Positions 1 through 7,896 of a stretch of DNA of 64,000 bases are shown piece after piece; within the stretch, counting starts at the first letter, position 1, and every line of letters begins with the position of its first letter. This stretch comes from Streptomyces yatensis (GTDB taxonomy: Bacteria > Actinomycetota > Actinomycetes > Streptomycetales > Streptomycetaceae): NCBI RefSeq assembly GCF_018069625.1, contig NZ_CP072941.1:372001-436000 (forward strand). Direction: 5' to 3'. A program made the position numbers and the translations under genes. The notes below the pieces were generated by a model. The model saw only the letters and a program-made list of their open reading frames with translations. It was not told the origin of the DNA and did no database searches.

Positions 1-1390
1 CCGACGGGTCGACGATGGTGGCGACGCCGATTCCGTAGTATTCGCCGCGCTCACGCGCCGCGCGCTGCTGTTCCCGCAGCGCCTGGTAGTCGGCGTTCTT
101 CAGCAGCATGTCCATGGCGCGCTGGTAGTCGCCCGAGTCGTAGATGCCGCCGGTCGGAGTGGCGTACGGGAATGCCTCACTGCCGACGAAGTTGCGCTGC
201 CGCAGCTCGACCGGGTCCAGACCGCAGACCCCGGCGATCTTGTCCATCAGCCGTTCCAGGCCGAAGTACAGCTGCTGACCGCCGAATCCACGGTTGAGTC
301 CGGTGGGCGTCTTGTTGGTCACGACGGCGCGGGAGCGGATCCGCACGGCGTCGATCGTGTACGCGCCGGTGATGTTGCCGAAGCAGCGGTACAGCGTGCT
401 GGGCTCCGGCGGGCGGAGATACGCGCCGACGTTGTCCACCAGATCCGCGCTGAGCGCGCGCACCTTGCCGTCGGCGGAGACCGCCGCTTCGAACCACATC
501 ACGCGGTCGGATCCGGCGGAACTGGCGAGCATGTGCTCGATGCGGTCCTCGGTCCAGCGCACCGGGCGGCCGGCGTGCTTGCTGGCCAGCGCCATCAGGG
601 CCACGTACGGGTAGATACCGGCCTTGATGCCGAAGCTGCCGCCGTTGTCGGACGGGATCATCAGCCGGACGCGGGAGGCGGGTACGCCCAGCGCCCCCGC
701 CAGCACCGGAACCATGGAGAACGGGCCGTGGAAGTTCGCCCACGCCTGAACGGCCGGTCCGTCGGCCTCGTCCTGCCAATGCGCGATGACCGCGTAGCAC
801 TCCATCGGGGTCGAGGAGTACCGCGGGAAGGTGTACTTGCCCTTCACCACGTGGTGGGCGGCGGCGAAGCAGCCGTCCACATCACCGAATTCGAAGGTCC
901 GATCGGTCGCCACATTGCTGTCGGCGCCCTCGTGCAGTCGCGGGGCGTCGGGCAGGAGCGCCCTTTCGATGTCGACCACCGGGGGCAGCGGGTCGTAGTC
1001 GATCTCGACGAGTTCGGCGGCGTCCTCCGCGAGGTAGCGGTCCTTGGCCACCACCACGGCGACCGGTTCACCGACGAATCGGACCTTGTCGGTGCCCGTC
1101 GGGTAGTACGGCATGGGCGTCTTGAGGGAGAGCGGGAACGGCCGCAATGTCGCGGTGACCTCATCGGGGCCGATCACGGCGGCCACACCGGGGTGCCGCC
1201 GCGCCCGTTCGAGATTCACACCGCGGATGCGGGCGTGAGGGTGCGGGCTCCGGACGACCGCGGCGGTCAGTGTGCCCGGCAGCGGGTCGAGATCGTCGAG
1301 GAAGCGGCCTCTGCCGGTGAGCAGCGCGGGGTCCTCGATCCGTGCGGTCGGCGGGCCCGTCCGTCCCGTGGTCGCGGTCACGTGGTTCAC
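1..1390 (-). CDS. Molybdopterin-binding large subunit, xanthine dehydrogenase/aldehyde oxidase family (3' truncated by window edge)
   Basis: This is the catalytic Mo-cofactor subunit of a molybdenum hydroxylase; such enzymes hydroxylate aldehydes, purines or aryl-CoA substrates. About 463 N-terminal residues are visible and the C-terminus lies beyond base 1. Readable family stretches include GRGRFLDDLDPLPGTL near the N-terminus, HPHARI, PYVALMALASKHAGRPVRW, and NRGFGGQQ followed by LERLMDKIAG. The GTG start at 1390 overlaps the stop of the ligase gene (GTGA), so the two genes are translationally coupled. No FeS or FAD subunit gene is adjacent on the visible side; they may lie to the left. The substrate is unknown, although coupling to a CoA ligase suggests an aromatic or acyl-CoA substrate (inference). 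Confidence 0.85.
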   Translation of the reverse strand, partial: MNHVTATTGRTGPPTARIEDPALLTGRGRFLDDLDPLPGTLTAAVVRSPHPHARIRGVNLERARRHPGVAAVIGPDEVTATLRPFPLSLKTPMPYYPTGTDKVRFVGEPVAVVVAKDRYLAEDAAELVEIDYDPLPPVVDIERALLPDAPRLHEGADSNVATDRTFEFGDVDGCFAAAHHVVKGKYTFPRYSSTPMECYAVIAHWQDEADGPAVQAWANFHGPFSMVPVLAGALGVPASRVRLMIPSDNGGSFGIKAGIYPYVALMALASKHAGRPVRWTEDRIEHMLASSAGSDRVMWFEAAVSADGKVRALSADLVDNVGAYLRPPEPSTLYRCFGNITGAYTIDAVRIRSRAVVTNKTPTGLNRGFGGQQLYFGLERLMDKIAGVCGLDPVELRQRNFVGSEAFPYATPTGGIYDSGDYQRAMDMLLKNADYQALREQQRAARERGEYYGIGVATIVDPS

Positions 1391-2940
1391 CTGTCTGTCG
1401 CCGTGTCGCTGTCGGCCAGCGAGGGGTAGTCGCCGGAGCTCAGCCGGCGGCGGAGGATCTTGCCGGCGCCCGACTTCGGGATTTCTTCGACGGCGATGAT
1501 CCGCTTGGGGCGTTTGAGGGACGGCAGTCCGGAGCCCTCGCGCACATAGGAGTGGAGCTCCGCCAGCGCGTGGTCGGGGGTCGTCCCCCTCTCGGGGACG
1601 AAGAAGGCGGTGGCGGCCTGTCCCCAACGGTCGTCGGGGAGCCCGACGACGACGACTTCGCTGACCACCGGACAGCCGATCAGCTTGTCCTCGATCTCGT
1701 CCGGATAGAGGTTCTCGCCGCCGGAGTTGATCATGTCATCGACGCGTCCGGTGACCCACAGGTCGCCGTCCTCGTCGGCGACGGCGAGGTCACCGGGGAA
1801 GTACCAGCCACCGCGAATCGACTTGGCGTTCGCGTCGGGCCGGCGCCAGTAGCCGGCGAAGGCATCCGGGTTCCGCATGGAGACGGCGATCTGCCCCTGC
1901 TCGCCCGGCGCCACCTCGGCATCGGGCGAGGCGTCCGGGGACGGCTCCACCAGGCGGACCCGGGAGAAGATCCCGGCCCGGCCCGCGCATCCCGGCTTCG
2001 CGATGACGTCGGTCCCGATGGTGAAGGTGTAGATCTCGGTGCTGCCGAAGTGGTTGACGAAGGACTCCGGCCGCAGCGTGTCCACCAACCGTTCCACCAG
2101 CGTCGGAGTCATCGCGGCGCCGGCGTAGGCCAGCTTGCGTACGGATGTGGCCTGCTCCAGGCGGCCGGTGCGCAACAGCGACCAGTAGATCGTGGGCACC
2201 AGGTAGAGCGAGCTGACCTCCTCGTCGGCGATGAGGCCGAGCATCTCCTCGGCGTCGAATTTCGTCTGGGGAACCCAGGTGCCCGCGGCGACGACGGTGG
2301 AGATGAGCGTGCGCAGCCCCATGGTGTGAAACAGCGGCATCACGCCGAGCGTCGTGTCGAAGAGTGACTGTCCGCTCTGCAGCAGGTGGGCGACCGAGGC
2401 GTGGTACTCGGCGCTGTGCGTGCGTGGCACGCCCTTGGGCCTGCCCGTGGTCCCCGAGGTGTAGAGCATGACGCTGATGTCCCGCTCGGACACCTGTACG
2501 TCGAGCGGTCCGTCCGCCTGGGTGCGCGCCAGGCGTTCGATCGTCGCCTCGACCGGGTCTCCCGAGCGGATCCACGGCACCGCCTCGATGGCACCGAGTG
2601 CCTCCTGCGCGAGGGCCGAGGTGGAGTCGTCCGCGATCACCAGCGCCGGCTCCGCGTCGGATATGCAGTAGGCGAGTTCCGAAGCGCCGAAGCGGAAGGA
2701 CAGGGGGACGGAGACGGCACCCAGCTTCTGCGCCGCCAGATGGAGGCTGGCCAGCGGCTCGCCTCCGGTGCTCAGAAGCACCACCCGTTGCCCCGGACGG
2801 ACACCGAGCTCGGCCATCGCCCGTGCCAGCTGATTGGTGTGGGCGTCCCACTCTCTGTACGTCATCGGGGTCCTGCCGCCGATCGCCCGGCGATGCGGAT
2901 AGCGCTCGGCTGTCCAGCGCAGAACCGTGCTCAGATCCAT
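1387..2940 (-). CDS. AMP-dependent fatty-acid/aryl-CoA ligase (ANL superfamily)
   Basis: A 517-aa acyl-adenylating enzyme that forms acyl-CoA from a carboxylic acid, ATP and CoA. The P-loop-like A3 motif YTSGTTGRPKGVPRTH, the A5 motif NHFGSTEIYTF, the A8 region GDLAVADEDGDLWVTGRVDDMI and the C-terminal catalytic Lys motif KSGAGKILRR are all present, so it should be active. The start at 2940 is preferred over the upstream ATG at 2997 because GGAGAGGA lies just before it and the protein then begins MDLSTVLRW, as is usual for the family. It is the first gene of an operon with the molybdenum hydroxylase and sits about 50 bp downstream of a perfect palindrome likely bound by the nearby PadR protein. 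The substrate cannot be told from sequence. Confidence 0.9.
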   Translation of the reverse strand: MDLSTVLRWTAERYPHRRAIGGRTPMTYREWDAHTNQLARAMAELGVRPGQRVVLLSTGGEPLASLHLAAQKLGAVSVPLSFRFGASELAYCISDAEPALVIADDSTSALAQEALGAIEAVPWIRSGDPVEATIERLARTQADGPLDVQVSERDISVMLYTSGTTGRPKGVPRTHSAEYHASVAHLLQSGQSLFDTTLGVMPLFHTMGLRTLISTVVAAGTWVPQTKFDAEEMLGLIADEEVSSLYLVPTIYWSLLRTGRLEQATSVRKLAYAGAAMTPTLVERLVDTLRPESFVNHFGSTEIYTFTIGTDVIAKPGCAGRAGIFSRVRLVEPSPDASPDAEVAPGEQGQIAVSMRNPDAFAGYWRRPDANAKSIRGGWYFPGDLAVADEDGDLWVTGRVDDMINSGGENLYPDEIEDKLIGCPVVSEVVVVGLPDDRWGQAATAFFVPERGTTPDHALAELHSYVREGSGLPSLKRPKRIIAVEEIPKSGAGKILRRRLSSGDYPSLADSDTATDR

Positions 2941-2990
2941 CGCGGTCCTCTCCGTTCCCCACGCGCCTACCGGTGCTCGGCAGAAGCTGC

Positions 2991-3023
2991 GAATCATACG
3001 GTGCTATACACACCGTATGATTC
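2991..3023. promoter_or_regulatory. Palindromic operator, probable PadR site
   Basis: Two perfect 13-bp arms, GAATCATACGGTG (2991-3003) and CACCGTATGATTC (3011-3023), are separated by 7 bp. The site lies about 50 bp upstream of the ligase start, where a repressor would block the operon. A closely similar half-site (11 of 13 bases) lies just upstream of the PadR gene at 3941-3953, which points to PadR as the binding protein. That assignment is inference. Confidence 0.65.
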
Positions 3024-3359
3024 AGACCATTGAAGGTTGGAGTTGGAAGGTACGCCGACCTGGGGGACGTGTCAACGGTCCGGATGTCGACGGCGCACCC
3101 CGCCCTTCCGGGCACGTGCGCAAGAAAGCGGCACGGAGCCGACCGGCCCAGCCTTCGGGGGCATTTCGCGGTGCGATGCTCGCTCCGGAAGCGGCGGTCA
3201 CCGCATATCGGGGCCCGAGTGACGGCGTCGCGCGTCGCCCGCGCGAGTGACGCGAGCGCGCAGCGCGCAGCGGCCTGCGGCCGGACGTCAAGGGATGATG
3301 CGGCGCACGGAGGCCGCGAAGCCCGGCGAGAGTGGTTGGCGCGTCAGCGTGTGATGGCC
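3024..3359. other. Intergenic region without recognisable gene
   Basis: This 336-bp stretch lies between the ligase operator and the end of the PadR gene. Reading frames cross it on both strands, but none shows a recognisable protein or a convincing ribosome-binding site. I see only the AT-richer promoter-proximal end near 3024-3050 and otherwise featureless high-GC sequence. Confidence 0.5.
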
Positions 3360-3935
3360 CTACCGGGCCATCGGCCGCCCTTTCACGGACGAGAACTCAC
3401 CGCGCTCGACGCGCGCCTGGACACCGTGCCAGAAGTCGCGCGCGGCGTATTCCATGCCGAGGCCGAGCTCGAGGGTGACCATACGGCCGGAAACCTCTTC
3501 GATCCCGCCGTAACGGCGCCGCATCTCCTCGTACTCCGCGATGCGCCGCTCGTGCTGCTCGATCTGGTCCCGGGCGAGGCGCGCCACGTCGTCCGGCTCC
3601 GCCAACTCGTTGAAGAACAACTTGATCTCCGCGATGTCGCGCAGCTCGAAGTGCTCCTTGACCGGTTCGGCCAGCCAGCCCCGCAGCGCGTCGTCGCCCG
3701 CCTCGGTGATCGTGTAGATCTTGCGCCGCCGCCCGGTGTCCTCCTCATGCACATCCAGGAGCCCCGCCTCCTGAAGCCTCTTGGGCTCCGCGTACAGCTG
3801 AGCGTGCGGGAAGTTCCAGAAGTAACCCACAGACCGGCCGATCGCACGCTTGAGGTCATAGGGGGTGGACGGGCCACGCATCGCGATCATCCCGAGAACC
3901 ACGTACGACGTCGTCGAGAGCCGGAGTGTTGACAT
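3360..3935 (-). CDS. PadR-family transcriptional regulator
   Basis: A 191-aa PadR-type winged-helix repressor. The N-terminal half (MSTLRLSTTSYVVLGMIAMRGPSTPYDLKRAIG onward, quoted in pieces here: SYVVLGMIA, TPYDLKRAI, AQLYAEPKRLQEAGLL) is the typical DNA-binding fold, and TGRRRKIYTITEAGDDALR is the wing. The C-terminal part (KLFFNELAEPDDVARLARDQ) is the dimerisation helix of the longer PadR/Vir_act_alpha_C type. I start it at ATG 3935 rather than GTG 3956 because homology begins there. The candidate half-operator 3941-3953 lies immediately upstream, suggesting autoregulation. It probably also controls the ligase/hydroxylase operon, as PadR proteins often respond to phenolic acids (family knowledge; ligand unknown here). 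Confidence 0.88.
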   Translation of the reverse strand: MSTLRLSTTSYVVLGMIAMRGPSTPYDLKRAIGRSVGYFWNFPHAQLYAEPKRLQEAGLLDVHEEDTGRRRKIYTITEAGDDALRGWLAEPVKEHFELRDIAEIKLFFNELAEPDDVARLARDQIEQHERRIAEYEEMRRRYGGIEEVSGRMVTLELGLGMEYAARDFWHGVQARVERGEFSSVKGRPMAR

Positions 3936-3940
3936 GATCT

Positions 3941-3953
3941 GAATCGTACCGTG
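3941..3953. promoter_or_regulatory. PadR half-operator at padR promoter
   Basis: GAATCGTACCGTG matches the left arm of the palindrome at 2991-3003 in 11 of 13 positions. It sits 6 bp upstream of the PadR start codon. No matching second arm is seen, so it would be a weaker, autoregulatory site. Confidence 0.45.
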
Positions 3954-4218
3954 CACCCCCGCGGCCAGACGCGGCCTTCGTCACCCCTTCCGGCGTACCG
4001 CGGGGGCGCGACGGAGTGAAGCAGGGCATCGAGGTGAGCGGCTCCGCCGTGCCGGTCGCGGTGTGACATGCGGCCATCCCCCGGGGCCGGCCAGGGCCCG
4101 GCGCCCGAGGGCGGGAATGAAGGAACGGATGCCGTTTGAGACTTCAAGAATATCGGGATACAGTACGACGGCTCCGCTCCCCCACCGCATTCGACATCCA
4201 CACCACGAGGTGGTTGAC

Positions 4219-4836
4219 ATGCGCGCGACGCATTTAGGTGAAGGTTGTACGGTCCTGATAGAGGATCAGGCGCTCGATGAATTCCTCGAGGTGGCCGTCG
4301 GTGAATACCAGCGCATCACCTCCGAAACACCACTGCCGTGCTTCGCTCTCCTCGTAGGTTCGGCGGACCATGCGACATTCACCGTCGAGCGCGTCGCGTT
4401 CGGCCGCAATGCCCGTACCACCGACCCGGCCGCGCGCCGTGAGTTCACCGAGTCGATCGTGCCGCTCTTCGGCCCGGCGTACGAGAACGAGACACGTGGC
4501 TGGTGGATCGACTCCCACGACCTGCTGAGGGCCTCGCGCGAGGCCGAGGCCGAAGGTCTGGACATCCTGGGATCCGTGCACATGCACCCCGACTGGCATC
4601 GCATAGGCCCGCCGGAGGAGCGGAAACTCATCCTCAGTGAGCGTCCCACCCCGATGGATCAGCACGTCTTCGGCAACACGGGCTGGCCCGTCAACCTCAT
4701 CTGCTACCTGGAACGCCGCGGCGATGTCATGTACCACGCCCTCGCCGCCTGGGCGCCGCCCTCACCCGAGAACCCTCACCAGCCCTGCGCTGAACTGCCG
4801 CTGCGGATACGGACCAACGCCGTGGTGGCGGTGTGA
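4219..4836 (+). CDS. JAMM/MPN-like (Prok-JAB) domain protein with variant metal motif
   Basis: A 205-aa protein resembling JAB/MPN metallopeptidases, which cleave isopeptide or peptide bonds or release cargo from sulfur-carrier proteins. The segment DILGSVHMHPDWHRIGPPEE carries the H-x-H-P core, but the canonical S-x2-D that completes the zinc site reads G-x2-E, so activity may be altered or lost. ATG 4219 follows GAGGTGG, and codon 6 (4234-4236) is the rare TTA leucine codon, implying dependence on the bldA tRNA if the host is a Streptomyces. A VOC-fold gene follows after 59 bp in the same direction. No ubiquitin-like carrier gene is nearby. Family assignment is moderate; function unknown. 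Confidence 0.6.
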   Translation: MRATHLGEGCTVLIEDQALDEFLEVAVGEYQRITSETPLPCFALLVGSADHATFTVERVAFGRNARTTDPAARREFTESIVPLFGPAYENETRGWWIDSHDLLRASREAEAEGLDILGSVHMHPDWHRIGPPEERKLILSERPTPMDQHVFGNTGWPVNLICYLERRGDVMYHALAAWAPPSPENPHQPCAELPLRIRTNAVVAV

Positions 4837-4895
4837 GGCGATGACCACGACCGACCGGCCACTCCACCGAGTTCCGAGAACCGAAGGAATTGCCC

Positions 4896-5306
4896 ATGTC
4901 TGACGCGCCCACCCCGGACCGGCCCAAGCTGCGGCATCTGGCCATCGTGGCCCGTGACCCCGAGAAGCTGGCCGAGTTCTACAGCGAAATCTTCGGCATG
5001 GAGCTCTTCCACCGGGACCCCGATGGCAGCTGCTTCCTCTCCGACGGGTATCTCAGCCTCGCCCTGATCAAGCATCAACTCGACGGCGACACCCCCGTGG
5101 GCATGAACCACTTCGGATTCCATGTCGCCGACACATCCGAGACCTCCGCCGCTCTGGTCGCCGCCGGCGCCGACAAACCCGCCGAGCGCTTCACCAACCG
5201 CCCCTTCGCCGAGTACCGGGCCATGGACCCGGAGGGCAACTGGTTCGACCTCTCCGCGCACGGCTTCGGCGGTCCCCGCCCGGCCGCCGCAGCGGACGAG
5301 GAGTAA
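4896..5306 (+). CDS. VOC-superfamily (glyoxalase/dioxygenase-fold) protein
   Basis: A 136-aa single-domain vicinal-oxygen-chelate protein. It opens with KLRHLAIVARDPEKLAEFYSEIFGME, the usual first beta-alpha unit with a metal-ligand histidine, and has MNHFGFHVADTSETSAALVAAGA for the second module and DPEGNWFDLSAHGFGG at the end. GAAGGAAT precedes the ATG at 4896. The family includes glyoxalase I, extradiol dioxygenases and antibiotic-resistance binding proteins; the sequence does not say which. It follows the JAMM-like gene and the two probably share a transcript. Confidence 0.82.
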   Translation: MSDAPTPDRPKLRHLAIVARDPEKLAEFYSEIFGMELFHRDPDGSCFLSDGYLSLALIKHQLDGDTPVGMNHFGFHVADTSETSAALVAAGADKPAERFTNRPFAEYRAMDPEGNWFDLSAHGFGGPRPAAAADEE

Positions 5307-5539
5307 CGGGGCCGAGGGGGCCGGAATGCACTCCTGCCTCCATCCCCCGCCGGCGTACGCGAGGCTCAGGGCTCAGGCGCCGCTTCCGCACACTTGCGGG
5401 GGCGGCCCCCGGCGTGAGGTGCGGCGCGCGCAATCCGCCTGACGAAGACGGCGGCACCTACGGGCTGTCACGGTCATCTGACAGCGGCTAGGGTCGGGGC
5501 GGCCCCGCGGGGGCGGGCGGCAGGTTCCAGGAGATGCTC

Positions 5540-6220
5540 ATGACGCGACAGTGCTGGTTCTGCGCAAGCGAGACCACGGCCACGCGGCACGATCGTGTCG
5601 TCGGCCTGCACCGGGATGTGCAGGCCGGCCCGACCTGGTATGTGGGCGTCCGCACCAAGTGGCAGAGCAACAGCGTCCGTGTGCCGCGCTGTGAGCGGTG
5701 CCATCACGGCCACATCATCGAGCAGTCCATGCTGGCGCTCTCCATCGCCGCGCCGATCGCCTACGCCGCCAGCGGTCAGTTGGACACGCTTCTCGGGATC
5801 CTGCCGAGCACATCGGGCGGCAGGGTCACCGCGGTGATATGGGCGGTGGTGGCCTGCCTTCCCGCACTGGTGTGGATCGCGACCCGCCAGGCGTGGCTGC
5901 CCTGGGACCGCATCGCGCCCCGCCATCTGCGCCACGCGCGCCGCCACCCCGCCGTTCAGCAACTGAGGGAGGACGGCTGGCACTACCGGCCGGGGCCCTT
6001 TCCGTATTGGCAGAACGCCAAGGACCCGGATCACCAGCGCCTGTCCGGGCCTTCCGCCCGCCCTCGGCGGATCCTCGGCCGTATCACCGGCCTGCTCGGG
6101 CTCGCCTCCTCCGTCGTGACCGTCGTTCTGTACTTCCGGGACAGTGAGTTGGCGGCGCTGTTCCTGGTGCTCGCTTGCGGCCTGTTCTTCCTCTCGTCGA
6201 AAATCGACCCCGAAGTGTGA
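5540..6220 (+). CDS. Putative membrane protein with N-terminal CxxC zinc-ribbon-like region
   Basis: A 226-aa protein of unknown function. The N-terminus has CWFC (residues 5-8) and a second pair, CERC, about 50 residues later, resembling a zinc-ribbon or treble clef. Hydrophobic segments follow: ALSIAAPIAYAA, VTAVIWAVVACLPALVWIA, and near the C-terminus ITGLLGLASSVVTVVLYF and LAALFLVLACGLFFL, suggesting four membrane passes. ATG 5540 is chosen over 5534 because GGAG lies at a proper distance from it. A pentapeptide-type membrane protein gene follows after 84 bp and the two may work together, but nothing links them beyond position. Confidence 0.6.
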   Translation: MTRQCWFCASETTATRHDRVVGLHRDVQAGPTWYVGVRTKWQSNSVRVPRCERCHHGHIIEQSMLALSIAAPIAYAASGQLDTLLGILPSTSGGRVTAVIWAVVACLPALVWIATRQAWLPWDRIAPRHLRHARRHPAVQQLREDGWHYRPGPFPYWQNAKDPDHQRLSGPSARPRRILGRITGLLGLASSVVTVVLYFRDSELAALFLVLACGLFFLSSKIDPEV

Positions 6221-6304
6221 ACGCGCTCGGTATCGCGTCCGGATGCCCACCCGCTGTACGGACACCCGTGAAATGGCTGCGCACGGCCCCTGCTCGCTGG
6301 TGGG

Positions 6305-7852
6305 ATGGCCCCCATGGATATCACTGCGCCGGAGTGGACCCACTGCGGTGACGGGGTCACAGGGGATGAGCCGGTCGGATGCGCGGGGATCAGGATCGGC
6401 GGATCCGAGCGGTGCCTCAAACACCTCGGCGAGGAGGAACGCCACGCCTATCTCGCGACCCTGACGCCCGGGGACGACATCGACGCGCGAGGCACCGAGA
6501 TCAGCGGTGAGTTGCTTGATGAGCTGCTGGACGCGCTGTGCCGGCCCGGCGAGGAGCGGCCGCGCCTGGGGCGGGCTCGGTTCGACAAGGCGGTCTTCAC
6601 CGGGGCCGCCCACTTCAACATGGTGTGCTTCGACAAGGGAGCGTGGTTCAGGGAGGCGACGTTCAGGCAGGACGCCGTGTTCGCCGGCGTGATCTTCGGT
6701 TCGGCGGCCCGGTTCGACGGGGCCGAATTCCACGCCCTCGCCAACTTCGACGAGGTGCGGTGCACGGCCGACGGCACAACCCCGGCCGGGCACCTGGCCT
6801 TCCGCGGTGCGTCGTTCGCGACCGGGCCCTGGTTCATGGGGGCTCATGGCGTCCGGCTGCTGGACCTGCGGGAGAGCCACATCACCAGGCCGACGGTCGC
6901 CCAAGTCGTCGCCGAGCACGTCGACTTCACCGGGGCCTGGTTCGAGGCGGCGGTCACCCTCAAGGCGAGTGGCGCGTCCATCGACCTCACGCGCGCCCGC
7001 CTTGCCGAGCGATGCACCCTGACGTCGATGGAACACCATGTGGCGCACTCCGGTCTCCCGGCCTACCCGACCGCGCCCGACCAGCGCCCCTCGGTCACCT
7101 CGCTCTCCGGTGTCGACGCGTCCATGCTGCTCCTCTTCGACGTCGACCTGTCGCGGTGTGTCTTCGCGGGCACCCACCACCTCGACCAACTGCAGATCGA
7201 GGGCTCCTGCGTGTTCGCCGAACCGCCCCGCGGCCGGCGCTGGACCCGACGGCACGTCATCGTCGAAGAGGCGTGGTGGAGGGGCTGGCAGACCCCGGGA
7301 CCGGCCCCGTACCCGGCCGCCCTGGCCGATACCTACCGGCAGCTGCGCAAGGCCCGCGAGGACGCCCGCGACGAACCAGGAGCCGCCGACTTCTATTACG
7401 GCGAGATGGAGATGCGCCGCCACAGCCGTACGTGGAGCGAGGCGGACCGCTGGCTGCTCCAGGCGTACTGGCTGCTGTCCGGCTACGGTCTGCGTGCCTC
7501 ACGCGCACTCGGATGGCTCGCGGCCTCCATGCTCCTCACCATCATGCTGCTGACGAGCTTCGGCCTGCCCCAGGGTTCCCCGAAGCACGAGGCGACGGCC
7601 ACGGTGCCGCCCCCGGGCGGCAAGGTCACCTTCGAGATCGACAAGGAGGACCCGGAGAACCCCACCGGCGACCGATTTACCGGCAAACGCCTGGAGAAGG
7701 CTCTGGGGGTGACGCTCAACTCGGCCGTGTTCCGCTCCGGCGGGCAGGACCTGACCGTAGCCGGCGGATACATCGAGATGGCATCCCGCTTCTCGGAGCC
7801 GGTCCTCCTCGGCCTCGCCGCCCTCGCGATCCGCGGGCGCATGAAGCGATGA
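6305..7852 (+). CDS. Pentapeptide-repeat-like membrane protein
   Basis: A 515-aa protein. Residues about 95-150 show the A(D/N)LxX-like pattern with Phe at the central position (ARFDKAVFTGAAHFNMVCF, REATFRQDAVFAGVIFGSAARF, in pieces), typical of pentapeptide-repeat right-handed beta helices. Weaker repeats run to about residue 300. A helical stretch (LADTYRQLRKAREDARDEP) follows, then a membrane segment LGWLAASMLLTIMLLTSFGL, a polar loop, and a second hydrophobic end FSEPVLLGLAALAIRGRMKR. This layout of repeats plus two C-terminal membrane segments resembles a group of uncharacterised actinobacterial proteins. ATG 6305 or 6314 are both possible starts. Confidence 0.65.
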   Translation: MAPMDITAPEWTHCGDGVTGDEPVGCAGIRIGGSERCLKHLGEEERHAYLATLTPGDDIDARGTEISGELLDELLDALCRPGEERPRLGRARFDKAVFTGAAHFNMVCFDKGAWFREATFRQDAVFAGVIFGSAARFDGAEFHALANFDEVRCTADGTTPAGHLAFRGASFATGPWFMGAHGVRLLDLRESHITRPTVAQVVAEHVDFTGAWFEAAVTLKASGASIDLTRARLAERCTLTSMEHHVAHSGLPAYPTAPDQRPSVTSLSGVDASMLLLFDVDLSRCVFAGTHHLDQLQIEGSCVFAEPPRGRRWTRRHVIVEEAWWRGWQTPGPAPYPAALADTYRQLRKAREDARDEPGAADFYYGEMEMRRHSRTWSEADRWLLQAYWLLSGYGLRASRALGWLAASMLLTIMLLTSFGLPQGSPKHEATATVPPPGGKVTFEIDKEDPENPTGDRFTGKRLEKALGVTLNSAVFRSGGQDLTVAGGYIEMASRFSEPVLLGLAALAIRGRMKR

Positions 7853-7896
7853 GGCATCGGACGTCCGTCACGGTACGCCACGGGCCGGCCACCGGG

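Noticed and set aside
3030..3932. Plus-strand open frame of 300 codons opposite padR
   Set aside because: Shadow of the padR gene; PadR motifs are clear on the other strand and the upstream part has no homology signal.
5474..7423. Long open frame on the minus strand (about 649 codons)
   Set aside because: It lies antisense to two well-supported genes, has shadow-type composition (Arg/Gly/Pro-rich with no domain), and no start signal.
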